41,573 bases of DNA from Rhodoferax sp. (lineage in GTDB: Bacteria; Pseudomonadota; Gammaproteobacteria; Burkholderiales; Burkholderiaceae_C): NCBI GenBank assembly GCA_030833685.1, contig JAURGS010000001.1:1-41573 (forward strand), in the 5' to 3' direction. This document shows positions 15,256 through 23,167 of this stretch, one piece after another. The translations under genes were made by a program, and so were the position numbers. Within the stretch, counting starts at the first letter, position 1. Each line of letters opens with the position of its first letter. The notes under the pieces are model-generated. The model was not told the DNA's origin, ran no database searches, and saw nothing but the letters and a program-made list of their open reading frames with translations.

Positions 15256-16809
15256 TTGAACAGCCAGCCTGAAAAAAGCAGAGACGGCACGCATTGGGCC
15301 GTGGAGATGCTTGGCATCAACAAGCGCTTTGGCGAAACCCAGGCCAATGATGATGTCAACCTGCGCGTGGCGGTGGGCTCCGTGCACGGTTTGGTTGGCG
15401 AGAACGGCGCGGGCAAAAGCACGCTGATGTCGGTGCTGTATGGCTTGTATGCGCCAGACAGTGGGCAGATTCGCTTGGCTGGACACGCGGTGCAGATTCG
15501 AAGCGCCGACGACGCCATTGCCAATGGCGTGGGTATGGTGCACCAGCATTTCATGTTGGTTGAGACCCTGAGTGCAATCGAAAACATCATGCTCGGTGCC
15601 GAACCGCATTGGTTTTTACCCGCAGCGCTCGAGCAGGTGCGATCGACCTTGTCCGCATTGATGTCCACGACGGGCTTGCAGGTTCGGCTTGATCAGTTGG
15701 TTGCAGATTTGCCAGTGGGCGAGCGCCAGCGCCTGGAGATACTGAAGGCGCTTTATCGAGGCGCAAGGCTTTTGATTTTGGATGAGCCCACCGCGGTGTT
15801 GACGCCTCAGGAAACCCAGCAGCTCTTTGGTGTGCTGCGCCAGTTGCGTGATCAAGGCACGACCGTGGTCTTGATTACCCACAAGTTGCATGAAGTCATG
15901 GCTTTGTGCGATCAGGTGACGGTTATGCGGGGTGGGCGAGTGGTTCAGGAGTTGCCCATCGCCAAGGCCTCTGTGGACGCCCTGGCTGAGGCCATGGTGG
16001 GTCGCGAAGTCAATCTGGGCCGAGCCCCAACAAACAGTCAAACACCGGGGGAGACCTTGTTGCAAGCCAGCAGCTTGCGCTACACCGACGCGTTTGGCGT
16101 ACAACGTCTGCGCGATGTATCCCTGGCGCTGCGAGCCGGCGAGATCGTTGGCTTGGCGGGGGTCTCTGGCAACGGGCAGAGCGAATTGCTAGATGTGTTG
16201 GCCGGCCTGCTTGCACCGGATAGGGGTGAGCTGATTCTGTGCGGTCACCGCTATGCTGCCGGGTCTTGGCACGACGGCGCCCAAGCGCGAGCCCACGGCT
16301 TAGCCCATGTGCCCGAGGATCGTCAGGCCCGAGCGCTGGTATTGGACTTTGCCGCCTGGGAGTCAGCCGTTTTGGGATACGACAGTTTGCCCACCTATTG
16401 CGAGCGTGGTTGGATGAATCAGGCTGCGATGCATCAGGCAACTGCTGCCATGATGAAAGCCTTTGATGTTCGACCGCCCAATCCGGATCTGCCCAGCGGT
16501 CAATTTTCGGGCGGTAATCAGCAAAAATTTGTGCTGGCGCGCGAACTGGGCCAACAACCCCGGGTCTTGTTGGTGGGGCAGCCGACCCGTGGCGTGGACA
16601 TCGGTGCCATTGAATTCATTTATGCGCGCTTGCGTGCGCTGCGAGATGCCGGGTGCGCCATTTTGTTGGTTTCCAGTGATCTTGACGAGATCATGAGTTT
16701 GTCTGATCGCGTGTTGGTGATGCACCAGGGCGCACTCACCGGTAATCTGGCGCATCAAGACTGCACGCCTGCGCGCCTGGGTCTGTTGATGGCAGGAGGC
16801 AGCGCGTGA
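15256..16809 (+). CDS. ABC transporter ATP-binding protein, double ATPase (NupA/YufO-like)
   Basis: This protein of about 517 residues has two fused ATPase domains. The first has Walker A 'GENGAGKST', signature region 'LPVGERQRLEILKAL' and Walker B 'LLILDEPTAVLTP'. The second has the degenerate Walker A 'GVSGNGQSE' and signature 'FSGGNQQKFVLAREL', with 'VLLVGQPTRGVDIGA'. This arrangement is typical of the ATPases of ribose and nucleoside importers. The start is uncertain: no ATG lies before the first beta strand except at 15307, which seems too late, so I use TTG 15256; TTG 15247 is an alternative. Its stop overlaps the GTG of the next permease. Confidence 0.87.
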   Translation: MNSQPEKSRDGTHWAVEMLGINKRFGETQANDDVNLRVAVGSVHGLVGENGAGKSTLMSVLYGLYAPDSGQIRLAGHAVQIRSADDAIANGVGMVHQHFMLVETLSAIENIMLGAEPHWFLPAALEQVRSTLSALMSTTGLQVRLDQLVADLPVGERQRLEILKALYRGARLLILDEPTAVLTPQETQQLFGVLRQLRDQGTTVVLITHKLHEVMALCDQVTVMRGGRVVQELPIAKASVDALAEAMVGREVNLGRAPTNSQTPGETLLQASSLRYTDAFGVQRLRDVSLALRAGEIVGLAGVSGNGQSELLDVLAGLLAPDRGELILCGHRYAAGSWHDGAQARAHGLAHVPEDRQARALVLDFAAWESAVLGYDSLPTYCERGWMNQAAMHQATAAMMKAFDVRPPNPDLPSGQFSGGNQQKFVLARELGQQPRVLLVGQPTRGVDIGAIEFIYARLRALRDAGCAILLVSSDLDEIMSLSDRVLVMHQGALTGNLAHQDCTPARLGLLMAGGSA

Positions 16810-17927
16810 GCCAAGTGCGGCCTTTGCCCCACTGGGCCGACGTTTATGTCTTGCCGCTGTTTTGCTTGCTGGTGGCGATGCTGGCAGCAGGCTTGGTGGT
16901 GGCTTGGGTTGGTCAGGATCCAGCGCAGGTCTTGTCGGTTCTGGTGCAGGGTGCTTTTGGGTCTGCACGCGGCTGGGGTTATACGCTGTACTACACCACG
17001 ACATTTGTGTTGACCGGCCTTGCGGTGGCTGTGGCGTTTCATGCGGGCTTGTTCAATATTGGCGGAGAGGGTCAGGCCGTTATGGGTGGCCTGGGTACGG
17101 CGCTGGTGGCGCTGTGGTTATCCACCGTGTTGCCTGGCTGGTTGATGTTGCCATTGATGTTGGTTGCTGGCGCCGTGTTTGGCATGGTCTGGGCCGCCAT
17201 ACCGGGGTATTTGCAGGCCTACCGGGGCAGTCACGTGGTGATCACCACCATCATGTTCAACTTCATTGCCAGCAGCGTGCTGGTGTACGTGTTGGTCAAC
17301 CATTTGCGCCCGCCTTCTGCGATGGCGGTGGAGAGTGTGTCTTTTGCAGCCAGTGCCAAGTTGCCAGCGGTGCATGAAATGCTAGCCGCCATTGGCCTGA
17401 GCTGGCCAGCTTCACCGCTGAATGCCAGTTTTTTCCTGGCTATGGCAGCGGCCGTGGGCGTGTGGGTGTTTTTGTGGAAGACGCGCCTGGGCTATCGGCT
17501 GCGGGCCGTTGGCGCCAGCGCCAGCGCAGCGCATTACGCGGGCATCGATGCACGTCGCCAATTGCTCATAGCGATGGCAATTTCAGGCGCGCTGGCTGGC
17601 ATGGTGGGGATGAACGAGATTGCCGGCGTTAGCGGCCGCCTGATTCTGGACTTTGTCAGCGGTGCGGGCTTTACCGGCATTGCGGTCTCGCTCATGGGAC
17701 GCAACCACCCCGCGGGCATTGTCATGGCCAGTTTGTTGTTTGGCGCCTTGTTTCAGGGGGGAGCCGAAGTGGCTTTTGAAGTACGCGGTTTCAGTCGTGA
17801 CATGGTGGTGATGCTGCAAGGGTTTATCGTGCTGTTTTCTGGCGCAATGACCTATGTGTTTGCCCCCGTTCTGGGGCGTTTGCTCAGCGCCCTGGGTTTG
17901 TTGCGCGAGCCTGGCGCGGGAGGGTGA
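16806..17927 (+). CDS. ABC transporter permease, nucleoside importer (NupB/YufP-like)
   Basis: This 373-residue polytopic membrane protein begins at a GTG that overlaps the ATPase stop (GTGA). The conserved permease core includes 'TGLAVAVAFHAGLFNIGGEGQAVMGG', 'GSHVVITTIMFNFIA', the coupling region 'GYRLRAVGASASAAHYAGID' and 'GAGFTGIAVSLMGRNHPAG'. These are the landmarks of the BPD_transp_2 permeases that pair with BMP binding proteins. It should form half of the inner-membrane channel with the following gene product. Confidence 0.9.
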   Translation: MSQVRPLPHWADVYVLPLFCLLVAMLAAGLVVAWVGQDPAQVLSVLVQGAFGSARGWGYTLYYTTTFVLTGLAVAVAFHAGLFNIGGEGQAVMGGLGTALVALWLSTVLPGWLMLPLMLVAGAVFGMVWAAIPGYLQAYRGSHVVITTIMFNFIASSVLVYVLVNHLRPPSAMAVESVSFAASAKLPAVHEMLAAIGLSWPASPLNASFFLAMAAAVGVWVFLWKTRLGYRLRAVGASASAAHYAGIDARRQLLIAMAISGALAGMVGMNEIAGVSGRLILDFVSGAGFTGIAVSLMGRNHPAGIVMASLLFGALFQGGAEVAFEVRGFSRDMVVMLQGFIVLFSGAMTYVFAPVLGRLLSALGLLREPGAGG

Positions 17928-17931
17928 TGCC

Positions 17932-18891
17932 TTGGATCCGATGTTCATCCCTGACTTGCTGGCTTCCACGATGCGCGTGTCAACCCCGCTCATTTTTTGT
18001 GCGTTGGCGGGCTTGCTCTCTGAGCGCTCGGGGGTGGTGGATATCGGTTTGGAAGGCAAGATGCTCGCTGGTGCGTTTGCGGCTGGTGCAGCAGGTGCAG
18101 CGACGGGCTCATTACCCTTGGCACTGCTGGCAGCGCTGGGCATTGGCATGGTGCTGTCATGGATGCATGGTCTTGCGTGTGTGAGCTTTCCGGGCGATCA
18201 GGTGGTCTCGGGCGTGGCGATCAACATCATCGCCGCGGGCCTGACCATGGTGTTGGGTATTGCCTGGTTTGCGCAAGGCGGCCAGACGCCACCCGTATCG
18301 GATGCAGTTCGCATCAAGGCCCTGTGGCCAGAGCTGTCGGCAGCGCTGAGCCAGTGGCATGTCGTTGGCGCCTATCTGGGCCATGTTCTGCTCGGGCACG
18401 ACGCACTGGTATACCTTGCGTTCGTTTTGGTGCCCTGCATCTGGTGGTTACTGTGGCGCACGCGCTTTGGGCTGCGGCTGCGCGCCGTGGGTGAAAACCC
18501 GCATATGGTGGCTGTTGCGGGCGTGTCAGTCAGGCGGCTACGGTATGCGGCGCTGACGATGAACGGGATGTTGTGTGGCCTGGCAGGCTGCTATCTGGTG
18601 CTGGTGCAAAGCGCGGTTTTTTCCCACAACATGACCGCAGGGCGGGGCTTTATGGCACTGGCGGCGCTGATCTTTGGGCGTTGGCAGCCAAGCAACGCGC
18701 TATGGGCCTGCCTGTTGTTTGGTTTTCTGGACGCGACGGCAATTCGTCTGCAGGGTGCGAGTTTGCCTGTCTTCGGTGAAATTCCGGTGCAGGCGATACA
18801 AGCCTTGCCTTACCTGTTGACGGTGGTGCTGCTGGCCGGTTTTATTGGCAAGGCCATCGCGCCGCGTGCGTTGGGCAAGCCCTATCTATGA
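17932..18891 (+). CDS. ABC transporter permease, nucleoside importer (NupC/YufQ-like)
   Basis: This 319-residue membrane protein has 'STPLIFCALAGLLSERSGVVDIGLEGKML', 'SFPGDQVVSGVAINIIAAG', the coupling loop 'RTRFGLRLRAVGENPHMVAVAGV' and 'AGRGFMALAALIFG', as in the second permease of BMP-type importers. I use TTG 17932 because GGGAGGG at 17918-17924 is correctly spaced for it. ATG 17941 is three codons later and too far from that site. It is the last gene of the importer operon, five bases after the first permease. Confidence 0.88.
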   Translation: MDPMFIPDLLASTMRVSTPLIFCALAGLLSERSGVVDIGLEGKMLAGAFAAGAAGAATGSLPLALLAALGIGMVLSWMHGLACVSFPGDQVVSGVAINIIAAGLTMVLGIAWFAQGGQTPPVSDAVRIKALWPELSAALSQWHVVGAYLGHVLLGHDALVYLAFVLVPCIWWLLWRTRFGLRLRAVGENPHMVAVAGVSVRRLRYAALTMNGMLCGLAGCYLVLVQSAVFSHNMTAGRGFMALAALIFGRWQPSNALWACLLFGFLDATAIRLQGASLPVFGEIPVQAIQALPYLLTVVLLAGFIGKAIAPRALGKPYL

Positions 18892-18986
18892 GCTTTCTGA
18901 GTCCGCAAGTTGTGTTGACTTGACCTGGCTCACCACCGAATGATCCGAGCCACTACGCCTGCCCTGGCGTTGACCTGAATTGCCGC

Positions 18987-18992
18987 TATGCT
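18987..18992 (+). promoter_or_regulatory. -10-like element for a leaderless start (small membrane protein)
   Basis: TATGCT lies exactly six bases before the ATG at 18999, and the six intervening bases (TGTCGC) contain no ribosome-binding sequence. Transcription would then start at or next to the ATG. No strong -35 match is seen. Confidence 0.4.
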
Positions 18993-18998
18993 TGTCGC

Positions 18999-19229
18999 AT
19001 GAAATTGATAGACCGTATACCGTTTCCGGTGCTGCTGCTGGCCGCCATCTGGCTCGCCGTGGCGCCGATCACACCTGAGCCGCATTTGGTCGAGAAGATG
19101 CGTATGTTGCTTTCCGGTACCCTACACCGACCGATCGACATCTTCGATCTCTTGATGCACGCAACGCCCTTGGTGCTGCTGTGCATTCGGCTGGTTCGGA
19201 TGGGGCTGCAAAGGGGCTCAAAAGAATAG
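18999..19229 (+). CDS. Small conserved membrane protein
   Basis: This 76-residue protein has one hydrophobic segment near the N-terminus (about residues 8-24) and a second near residues 53-65. They are separated by a polar stretch 'TPEPHLVEKMRMLLSGTLHRP'-like region followed by 'IDIFDLLMH'. This pattern is familiar from small proteins of Betaproteobacteria that are sometimes labelled 'RND transporter', a label not justified at this size. It is likely an inner-membrane protein with two helices. It stands alone between the importer operon and the convergent dehydrogenase gene. Function is unknown. Confidence 0.65.
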   Translation: MKLIDRIPFPVLLLAAIWLAVAPITPEPHLVEKMRMLLSGTLHRPIDIFDLLMHATPLVLLCIRLVRMGLQRGSKE

Positions 19230-19295
19230 TGGCAAATAGCGACGCCCCGCTCAGCACCAAGGCTTGCGCCGTAATCACCCATTGATAACCATCAC

Positions 19296-20099
19296 TCAGT
19301 AGTGGATGCTGCCGGGTGCGCCGCCTCCAAGGGCGATAGCGTCACCGTTGATGGCGCGCGCACGTGGCGAGCACAGAAAGGCGATCACGTCGGCCACTTC
19401 GGCAGCATCGAGCAAGTGGTGAATGCTGTTGCGCTGGGCCATCTGGGCCTCCACGTCCCTGGCGCTTAAGCCCTGTGCTGCAGCCCGGTTTTCAATGAGC
19501 GCGGCTGTGCGCTCGGTGCGGGTTTGTCCCGGGTGCACCACCAACACATGAATGCCAAATGGACCGAGCTCGTCAGCCATGTTCTTGCTCAGGGCGCTGA
19601 GCGCCACATTGCGCACGCTACCCACAGCGTTACCGGTTTGTCGGGCTGCCAGGCCGCTGATATTGATGATTCGGCCCCAGCCCTGCGCCTTCATGCCGCC
19701 GATGACTTGCTGCGCACAGCGCAGATAGCCCATTACTTTGATGTTCAATTCCTGATGAAAAAAAGACGAGGAAATCTCCAATGTGCCTGGGGGTGGTCCA
19801 TAGCCAGCGGGCTCAGCGGCAGCGTTGACCAGAATGTCGATGTTCCCACCCAGCTGAGAAACTGCCTGAGCGAATGCATGGCGGACTTCATCGTCGCGGC
19901 TGGTATCGGCACGAACCGTGACGACCGGGTGCGCGCTGGCCTGACTAATCTCCAATGCGGCGCGTTGCAGGGGGCCGTCTTGTCGCGCCAGAATGGCCAC
20001 CTGAACACCTTCTTGCGCCAGCGCTAGCGCGACTGCTTTGCCAATGCCACGGCTGCCGCCACTGATGAGTGCGCGCTTGCCTGCGAGTTGAAGATCCAT
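19296..20099 (-). CDS. Short-chain dehydrogenase/reductase homologue lacking the YxxxK pair
   Basis: This 267-residue Rossmann-fold protein has the cofactor motif GGSRGIG (residues 14-20), 'ILVNAAAEP' in place of NNAG, and the catalytic-type serine Ser148 in 'IINISG'. Where the YxxxK motif should follow, the sequence reads 'GNAVGSVRNVALSALSK', with no Tyr or Lys at the catalytic positions. There is no tyrosine at all between Tyr125 and the C-terminal Tyr267. The fold and NAD(P) binding seem intact, but the usual proton relay is missing. The ATG at 20099 has an AGGAAA site. It lies 38 bases after the YeeE gene on the same strand and may be co-transcribed. Confidence 0.85.
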   Translation of the reverse strand: MDLQLAGKRALISGGSRGIGKAVALALAQEGVQVAILARQDGPLQRAALEISQASAHPVVTVRADTSRDDEVRHAFAQAVSQLGGNIDILVNAAAEPAGYGPPPGTLEISSSFFHQELNIKVMGYLRCAQQVIGGMKAQGWGRIINISGLAARQTGNAVGSVRNVALSALSKNMADELGPFGIHVLVVHPGQTRTERTAALIENRAAAQGLSARDVEAQMAQRNSIHHLLDAAEVADVIAFLCSPRARAINGDAIALGGGAPGSIHY

Positions 20100-20137
20100 G
20101 GATGTTTCCTGGTATTTGGGCTGGTTCGGGTGAGGCT

Positions 20138-21247
20138 TTAAAAGTTCGCCCCGCGCATGACCCGCCATGACTGAAGACGAAGTGCAAGAACGGCACCGGC
20201 CAGGATGCCAGCCAGCGCGATGACGCTGATCACGCTCAGGGTAGATATGCCAGAGAGTCCCTGGCCCACAGTACAGCCGCCCGCAGTGATGCCACCGATG
20301 CCCATGCAGATCGCACCGATGACGTGCGAGCCGGTGTCGCGCACACTGTGCAGGCCTTCCCAGCGAAAAGAGCCGCTTCGCAGGGCCTGCAGGGCAGCAC
20401 CGACGATCACACCGGCCACCAGAGTAGTGCCATAGCCAAAGCGGCTTTCGGTGCTTAGTGCCTCCAGTGTGCGCGCAGACGGACCGACAAAGCTCAGCGC
20501 CTCGAAAGACTGGCCGGAGCCGATCAGGTAACTGGCCTCCAGAGTCTGCGGGTGCTCTTGCACCAGACCCAGCGACCCGCTAATCCACCACATCAACACC
20601 AGGCACAGCCCGATGCCCAGCCCGCCCATCACGCTGGCGCGGTCCTGCCGGAACGATCTGGAACGCAAGACCCAAGCCAGGAGCGCACCAGCAATCAGAA
20701 GGCTGAGCAGCAGCCCAGATCTCGCCAGATCCAGGCCCACGGCCTGCGCCAGCCAGCTTGGCAACAAGCTGTTGATGTCGGTGATTTGGACTTGGTCGAC
20801 GCTGCGATTGCGCCAATCCATCAGAAAGCCGCGCGATGTGATCTGTGCGCTGGCGCCCATGACCACAAAGACCAGCAATGCTTTGAAACTGCCCGCGCCC
20901 AGCCGCAATAAAGTCTTGCTGGCACAGCCCGAGGCCAGCACCATGCCAAACCCAAATAAAAGCCCGCCACACAGGGCAGAAAGCCACAACAGGCGGTGCA
21001 CCGAATAGACCGAATCCGCAGGCTCGATCTGGCCTGACCACGCCAAGCCCCAAAATCCCAGCATGGCTACGGCAATCGCTAAGGCCCACATGCGCATGCG
21101 GGTCCAGTCGCCCATATTGACAATGTCGCTGACGGCACCCATGGTGCAGAAATGGGATTTTTGGGTGACCCAGCCAAAAACGACCGCCAGCACAAAACTC
21201 AGCACCAGAAGGAGCTGCTGCAGGTCATGAAACTCGGCCAGCGACAT
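20138..21247 (-). CDS. YeeE/YedE family sulfur-compound transporter (TsuA-like)
   Basis: This 369-residue membrane protein is built of two related halves. It carries the family's cysteine motifs: 'SHFCTMG' (Cys34), 'ASGCASKT' (Cys108) and, near the C-terminus, 'GGCTVGQG'. In TsuA-type members these cysteines line a path for thiosulfate or related sulfur species across the inner membrane. The gene is divergent from a membrane-anchored rhodanese gene, which supports sulfur transfer. TAGAAT at 21254-21259 lies six bases before the ATG without a ribosome site. The substrate, thiosulfate or another sulfane-sulfur compound, is not proven. Confidence 0.87.
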   Translation of the reverse strand: MSLAEFHDLQQLLLVLSFVLAVVFGWVTQKSHFCTMGAVSDIVNMGDWTRMRMWALAIAVAMLGFWGLAWSGQIEPADSVYSVHRLLWLSALCGGLLFGFGMVLASGCASKTLLRLGAGSFKALLVFVVMGASAQITSRGFLMDWRNRSVDQVQITDINSLLPSWLAQAVGLDLARSGLLLSLLIAGALLAWVLRSRSFRQDRASVMGGLGIGLCLVLMWWISGSLGLVQEHPQTLEASYLIGSGQSFEALSFVGPSARTLEALSTESRFGYGTTLVAGVIVGAALQALRSGSFRWEGLHSVRDTGSHVIGAICMGIGGITAGGCTVGQGLSGISTLSVISVIALAGILAGAVLALRLQSWRVMRGANF

Positions 21248-21253
21248 AAAAGG

Positions 21254-21259
21254 ATTCTA
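21254..21259 (-). promoter_or_regulatory. -10-like element for a leaderless start (YeeE gene)
   Basis: On the minus strand TAGAAT is followed by six bases (CCTTTT) and the ATG at 21247. No Shine-Dalgarno sequence lies between. The match to TATAAT is five of six. Confidence 0.45.
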
Positions 21260-21373
21260 GGTTGGGGCCTTGGCGCCAAGTCCTTGACCTTGATACGTGC
21301 TTGACAGCCTACGTCTTCGATAATGTCGACACACTGTGTTTGTGACGTGTTTACCCTCTACTCTGTTGATCTC

Positions 21374-21733
21374 ATGACATTGCAAAGCTTTTGGACCCAA
21401 TATTGGCCCTTGGTGCTGATCGTGGCCTGGTTTGGCTACAAACTGTGGAACACACGGCGCGTTCGCGCCATGCTGCCGCGCCTGCGCCAGTCGGGTGCTG
21501 TGTTAATCGATGTGCGCACAGCCGGCGAATTCGCCGGCGGGCATGCCCCGGACAGCATCAATATTCCCCTGGCTGAACTGGGCTCGCGCTTGTCAGAGGT
21601 GCCACGGGGCGTGCCCCTGGTGCTGTGTTGTGCCAGTGGCAGCCGCAGTGGCATGGCCAAGATGCTGTTGCGCCGTCACGGCTACAAACCGGTGTACAAC
21701 ATCGGCAACTGGGGTCACCTGCTGACAACGTGA
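21374..21733 (+). CDS. Membrane-anchored rhodanese-like sulfurtransferase
   Basis: This 119-residue protein has one N-terminal transmembrane segment (about residues 9-24) followed by a single rhodanese domain: 'VLIDVRTAGEFAGGHAPDSINIPL', then the active-site loop CASGSRS with Cys86. The loop fits C-x-x-G-x-R, so sulfurtransferase activity is likely. The ATG at 21374 puts the membrane segment at the N-terminus; an upstream ATG at 21323 would add 17 residues of no recognisable type. It is divergent from the YeeE sulfur transporter, suggesting a shared pathway that takes up sulfane sulfur and passes it on. Confidence 0.85.
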   Translation: MTLQSFWTQYWPLVLIVAWFGYKLWNTRRVRAMLPRLRQSGAVLIDVRTAGEFAGGHAPDSINIPLAELGSRLSEVPRGVPLVLCCASGSRSGMAKMLLRRHGYKPVYNIGNWGHLLTT

Positions 21734-21741
21734 GGCGGCAT

Positions 21742-22908
21742 TCAGGCCGACAGGCCTTGCATCAGTGCGTAAAGGTCAGACTTCCCCTCAAACCCAATAC
21801 CAGGCAACTCAGGCAAGGTCACAAAGCCATCCTCGACCCGCACGCCATCCGGAAATCCGCCGAAAGGTTGGAACAAGTCGGGGTAAGACTCGTTGCCCCC
21901 AAGGCCCAGTCCCGCTGCGATGTTCAAAGACATCTGGTGCCCGCCGTGGGGTACGCAGCGGCTGGCAGACCAGCCATGTTGTTTGAGCATGTCTAACGTT
22001 CGCAGGTACTCCACTAAGCCATAGCTCAGAGCACAGTCGAATTGCAGCCAGTCTCGATCGGCGCGCATGCCACCGTAGCGGATCAGGTTGCGCGCATCCT
22101 GCATGGAAAACAGGTTCTCACCAGTGGCCATGGGCTTGGGGTAGTAGTTGCGCAGCGCCGCTTGCAGCTCGAAATCCAATGGGTCACCGGGCTCCTCGTA
22201 CCAGAACAAGTCGTACTGTGACAGGGCCTTGGCGTAGGCGATAGCGGTGTCCAGGTCAAAGCGGCCGTTGGCATCGACTGCCAGTTTCTGGCCATCTTGC
22301 AAGACACTGAGCACGGAGTCGATGCGCCGCAGATCCTCACCAAGGTCGGCGCCGCCGATCTTTTTTTTCACCACCGCGTAGCCGCGATCGATGTAACTGC
22401 GCATCTCGTCTTTGAGCTGGCTATGGTCTTGGCCCGGGTAGTAGTAGCCCCCTGCGGCATAGACGAACACCTTGGGGTTGGCCGGTGCATCGCCATAGTG
22501 CTCAGCCAAGTAACGAAACAAGGGCTTTTCGGCAATCTTGGCTGTGGCATCCCAGAGGGCCATATCAATCGTTCCCATGGCCACCGATCGCTCACCGTGA
22601 CCGCCTGGTTTTTCATTGGTGAACATGCAAGCCCAGACCTTGTGAGGATCGAGATTGCTGGCGTCTTCCAAGAGAAGGCTTTCCTCGCTGGCCTCAAGCA
22701 CCCTGGGGATAAATCGCTCCCGCATGAGTTGCCCTTGGCCATAACGACCGTTGGAGTTAAAGCCGTAGCCCACCACCGGTTTGCCGTCACGGATGACGTC
22801 GGTGATAACCGCCACCAAGCTCAAAGTCATCTTGCTGAAATCGATGTACGCATTGCGAATCGGCGAGCTGATGGGAAAGGTTTTTTCGCGGATGTCCACG
22901 ATTCTCAT
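21742..22908 (-). CDS. tarD: D(-)-tartrate dehydratase, enolase superfamily
   Basis: This 388-residue protein closely follows the remembered Bradyrhizobium TarD sequence: 'ISSPIRNAYIDFSKMTLSLVAV', 'GYGFNSNGRYGQG', 'NEKPGGHGERSVA', 'SRCVPHGGHQMSLNIAAGLGLGG'-type blocks in order. The likely catalytic Lys183 lies in 'VVKKKIGG', the metal ligands are Asp212, Glu238 and Glu264, and the opposing acid/base is His321. The reaction is dehydration of D-tartrate to oxaloacetate. The ATG at 22908 has a GGAG site. No tartrate transporter or regulator is adjacent, so it is an isolated gene. Confidence 0.9.
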   Translation of the reverse strand: MRIVDIREKTFPISSPIRNAYIDFSKMTLSLVAVITDVIRDGKPVVGYGFNSNGRYGQGQLMRERFIPRVLEASEESLLLEDASNLDPHKVWACMFTNEKPGGHGERSVAMGTIDMALWDATAKIAEKPLFRYLAEHYGDAPANPKVFVYAAGGYYYPGQDHSQLKDEMRSYIDRGYAVVKKKIGGADLGEDLRRIDSVLSVLQDGQKLAVDANGRFDLDTAIAYAKALSQYDLFWYEEPGDPLDFELQAALRNYYPKPMATGENLFSMQDARNLIRYGGMRADRDWLQFDCALSYGLVEYLRTLDMLKQHGWSASRCVPHGGHQMSLNIAAGLGLGGNESYPDLFQPFGGFPDGVRVEDGFVTLPELPGIGFEGKSDLYALMQGLSA

Positions 22909-23167
22909 GCTAAGTTTCTCCGAGTTTTTTGGCTGTCTGTGCAGGTCACATGCCAGCACAAAGGGGAAATTTCAATTAACGGTTTTGGCCTGTACGCTGT
23001 GCGGGGGGCGCCGGATTGGCCTGTCACCCCGTGCGCTTAGCCACAGCAGGCAGTCAAGCTTATGCGTCGCGAGTCCGCGCGTAATGCAACAGGGCCGCGA
23101 TCTTAGGTTAAAAACAGGGCCTTGCTCGTTCGCGTCAATTAGACCGTGGGCCCATTTGGAGATAGCC

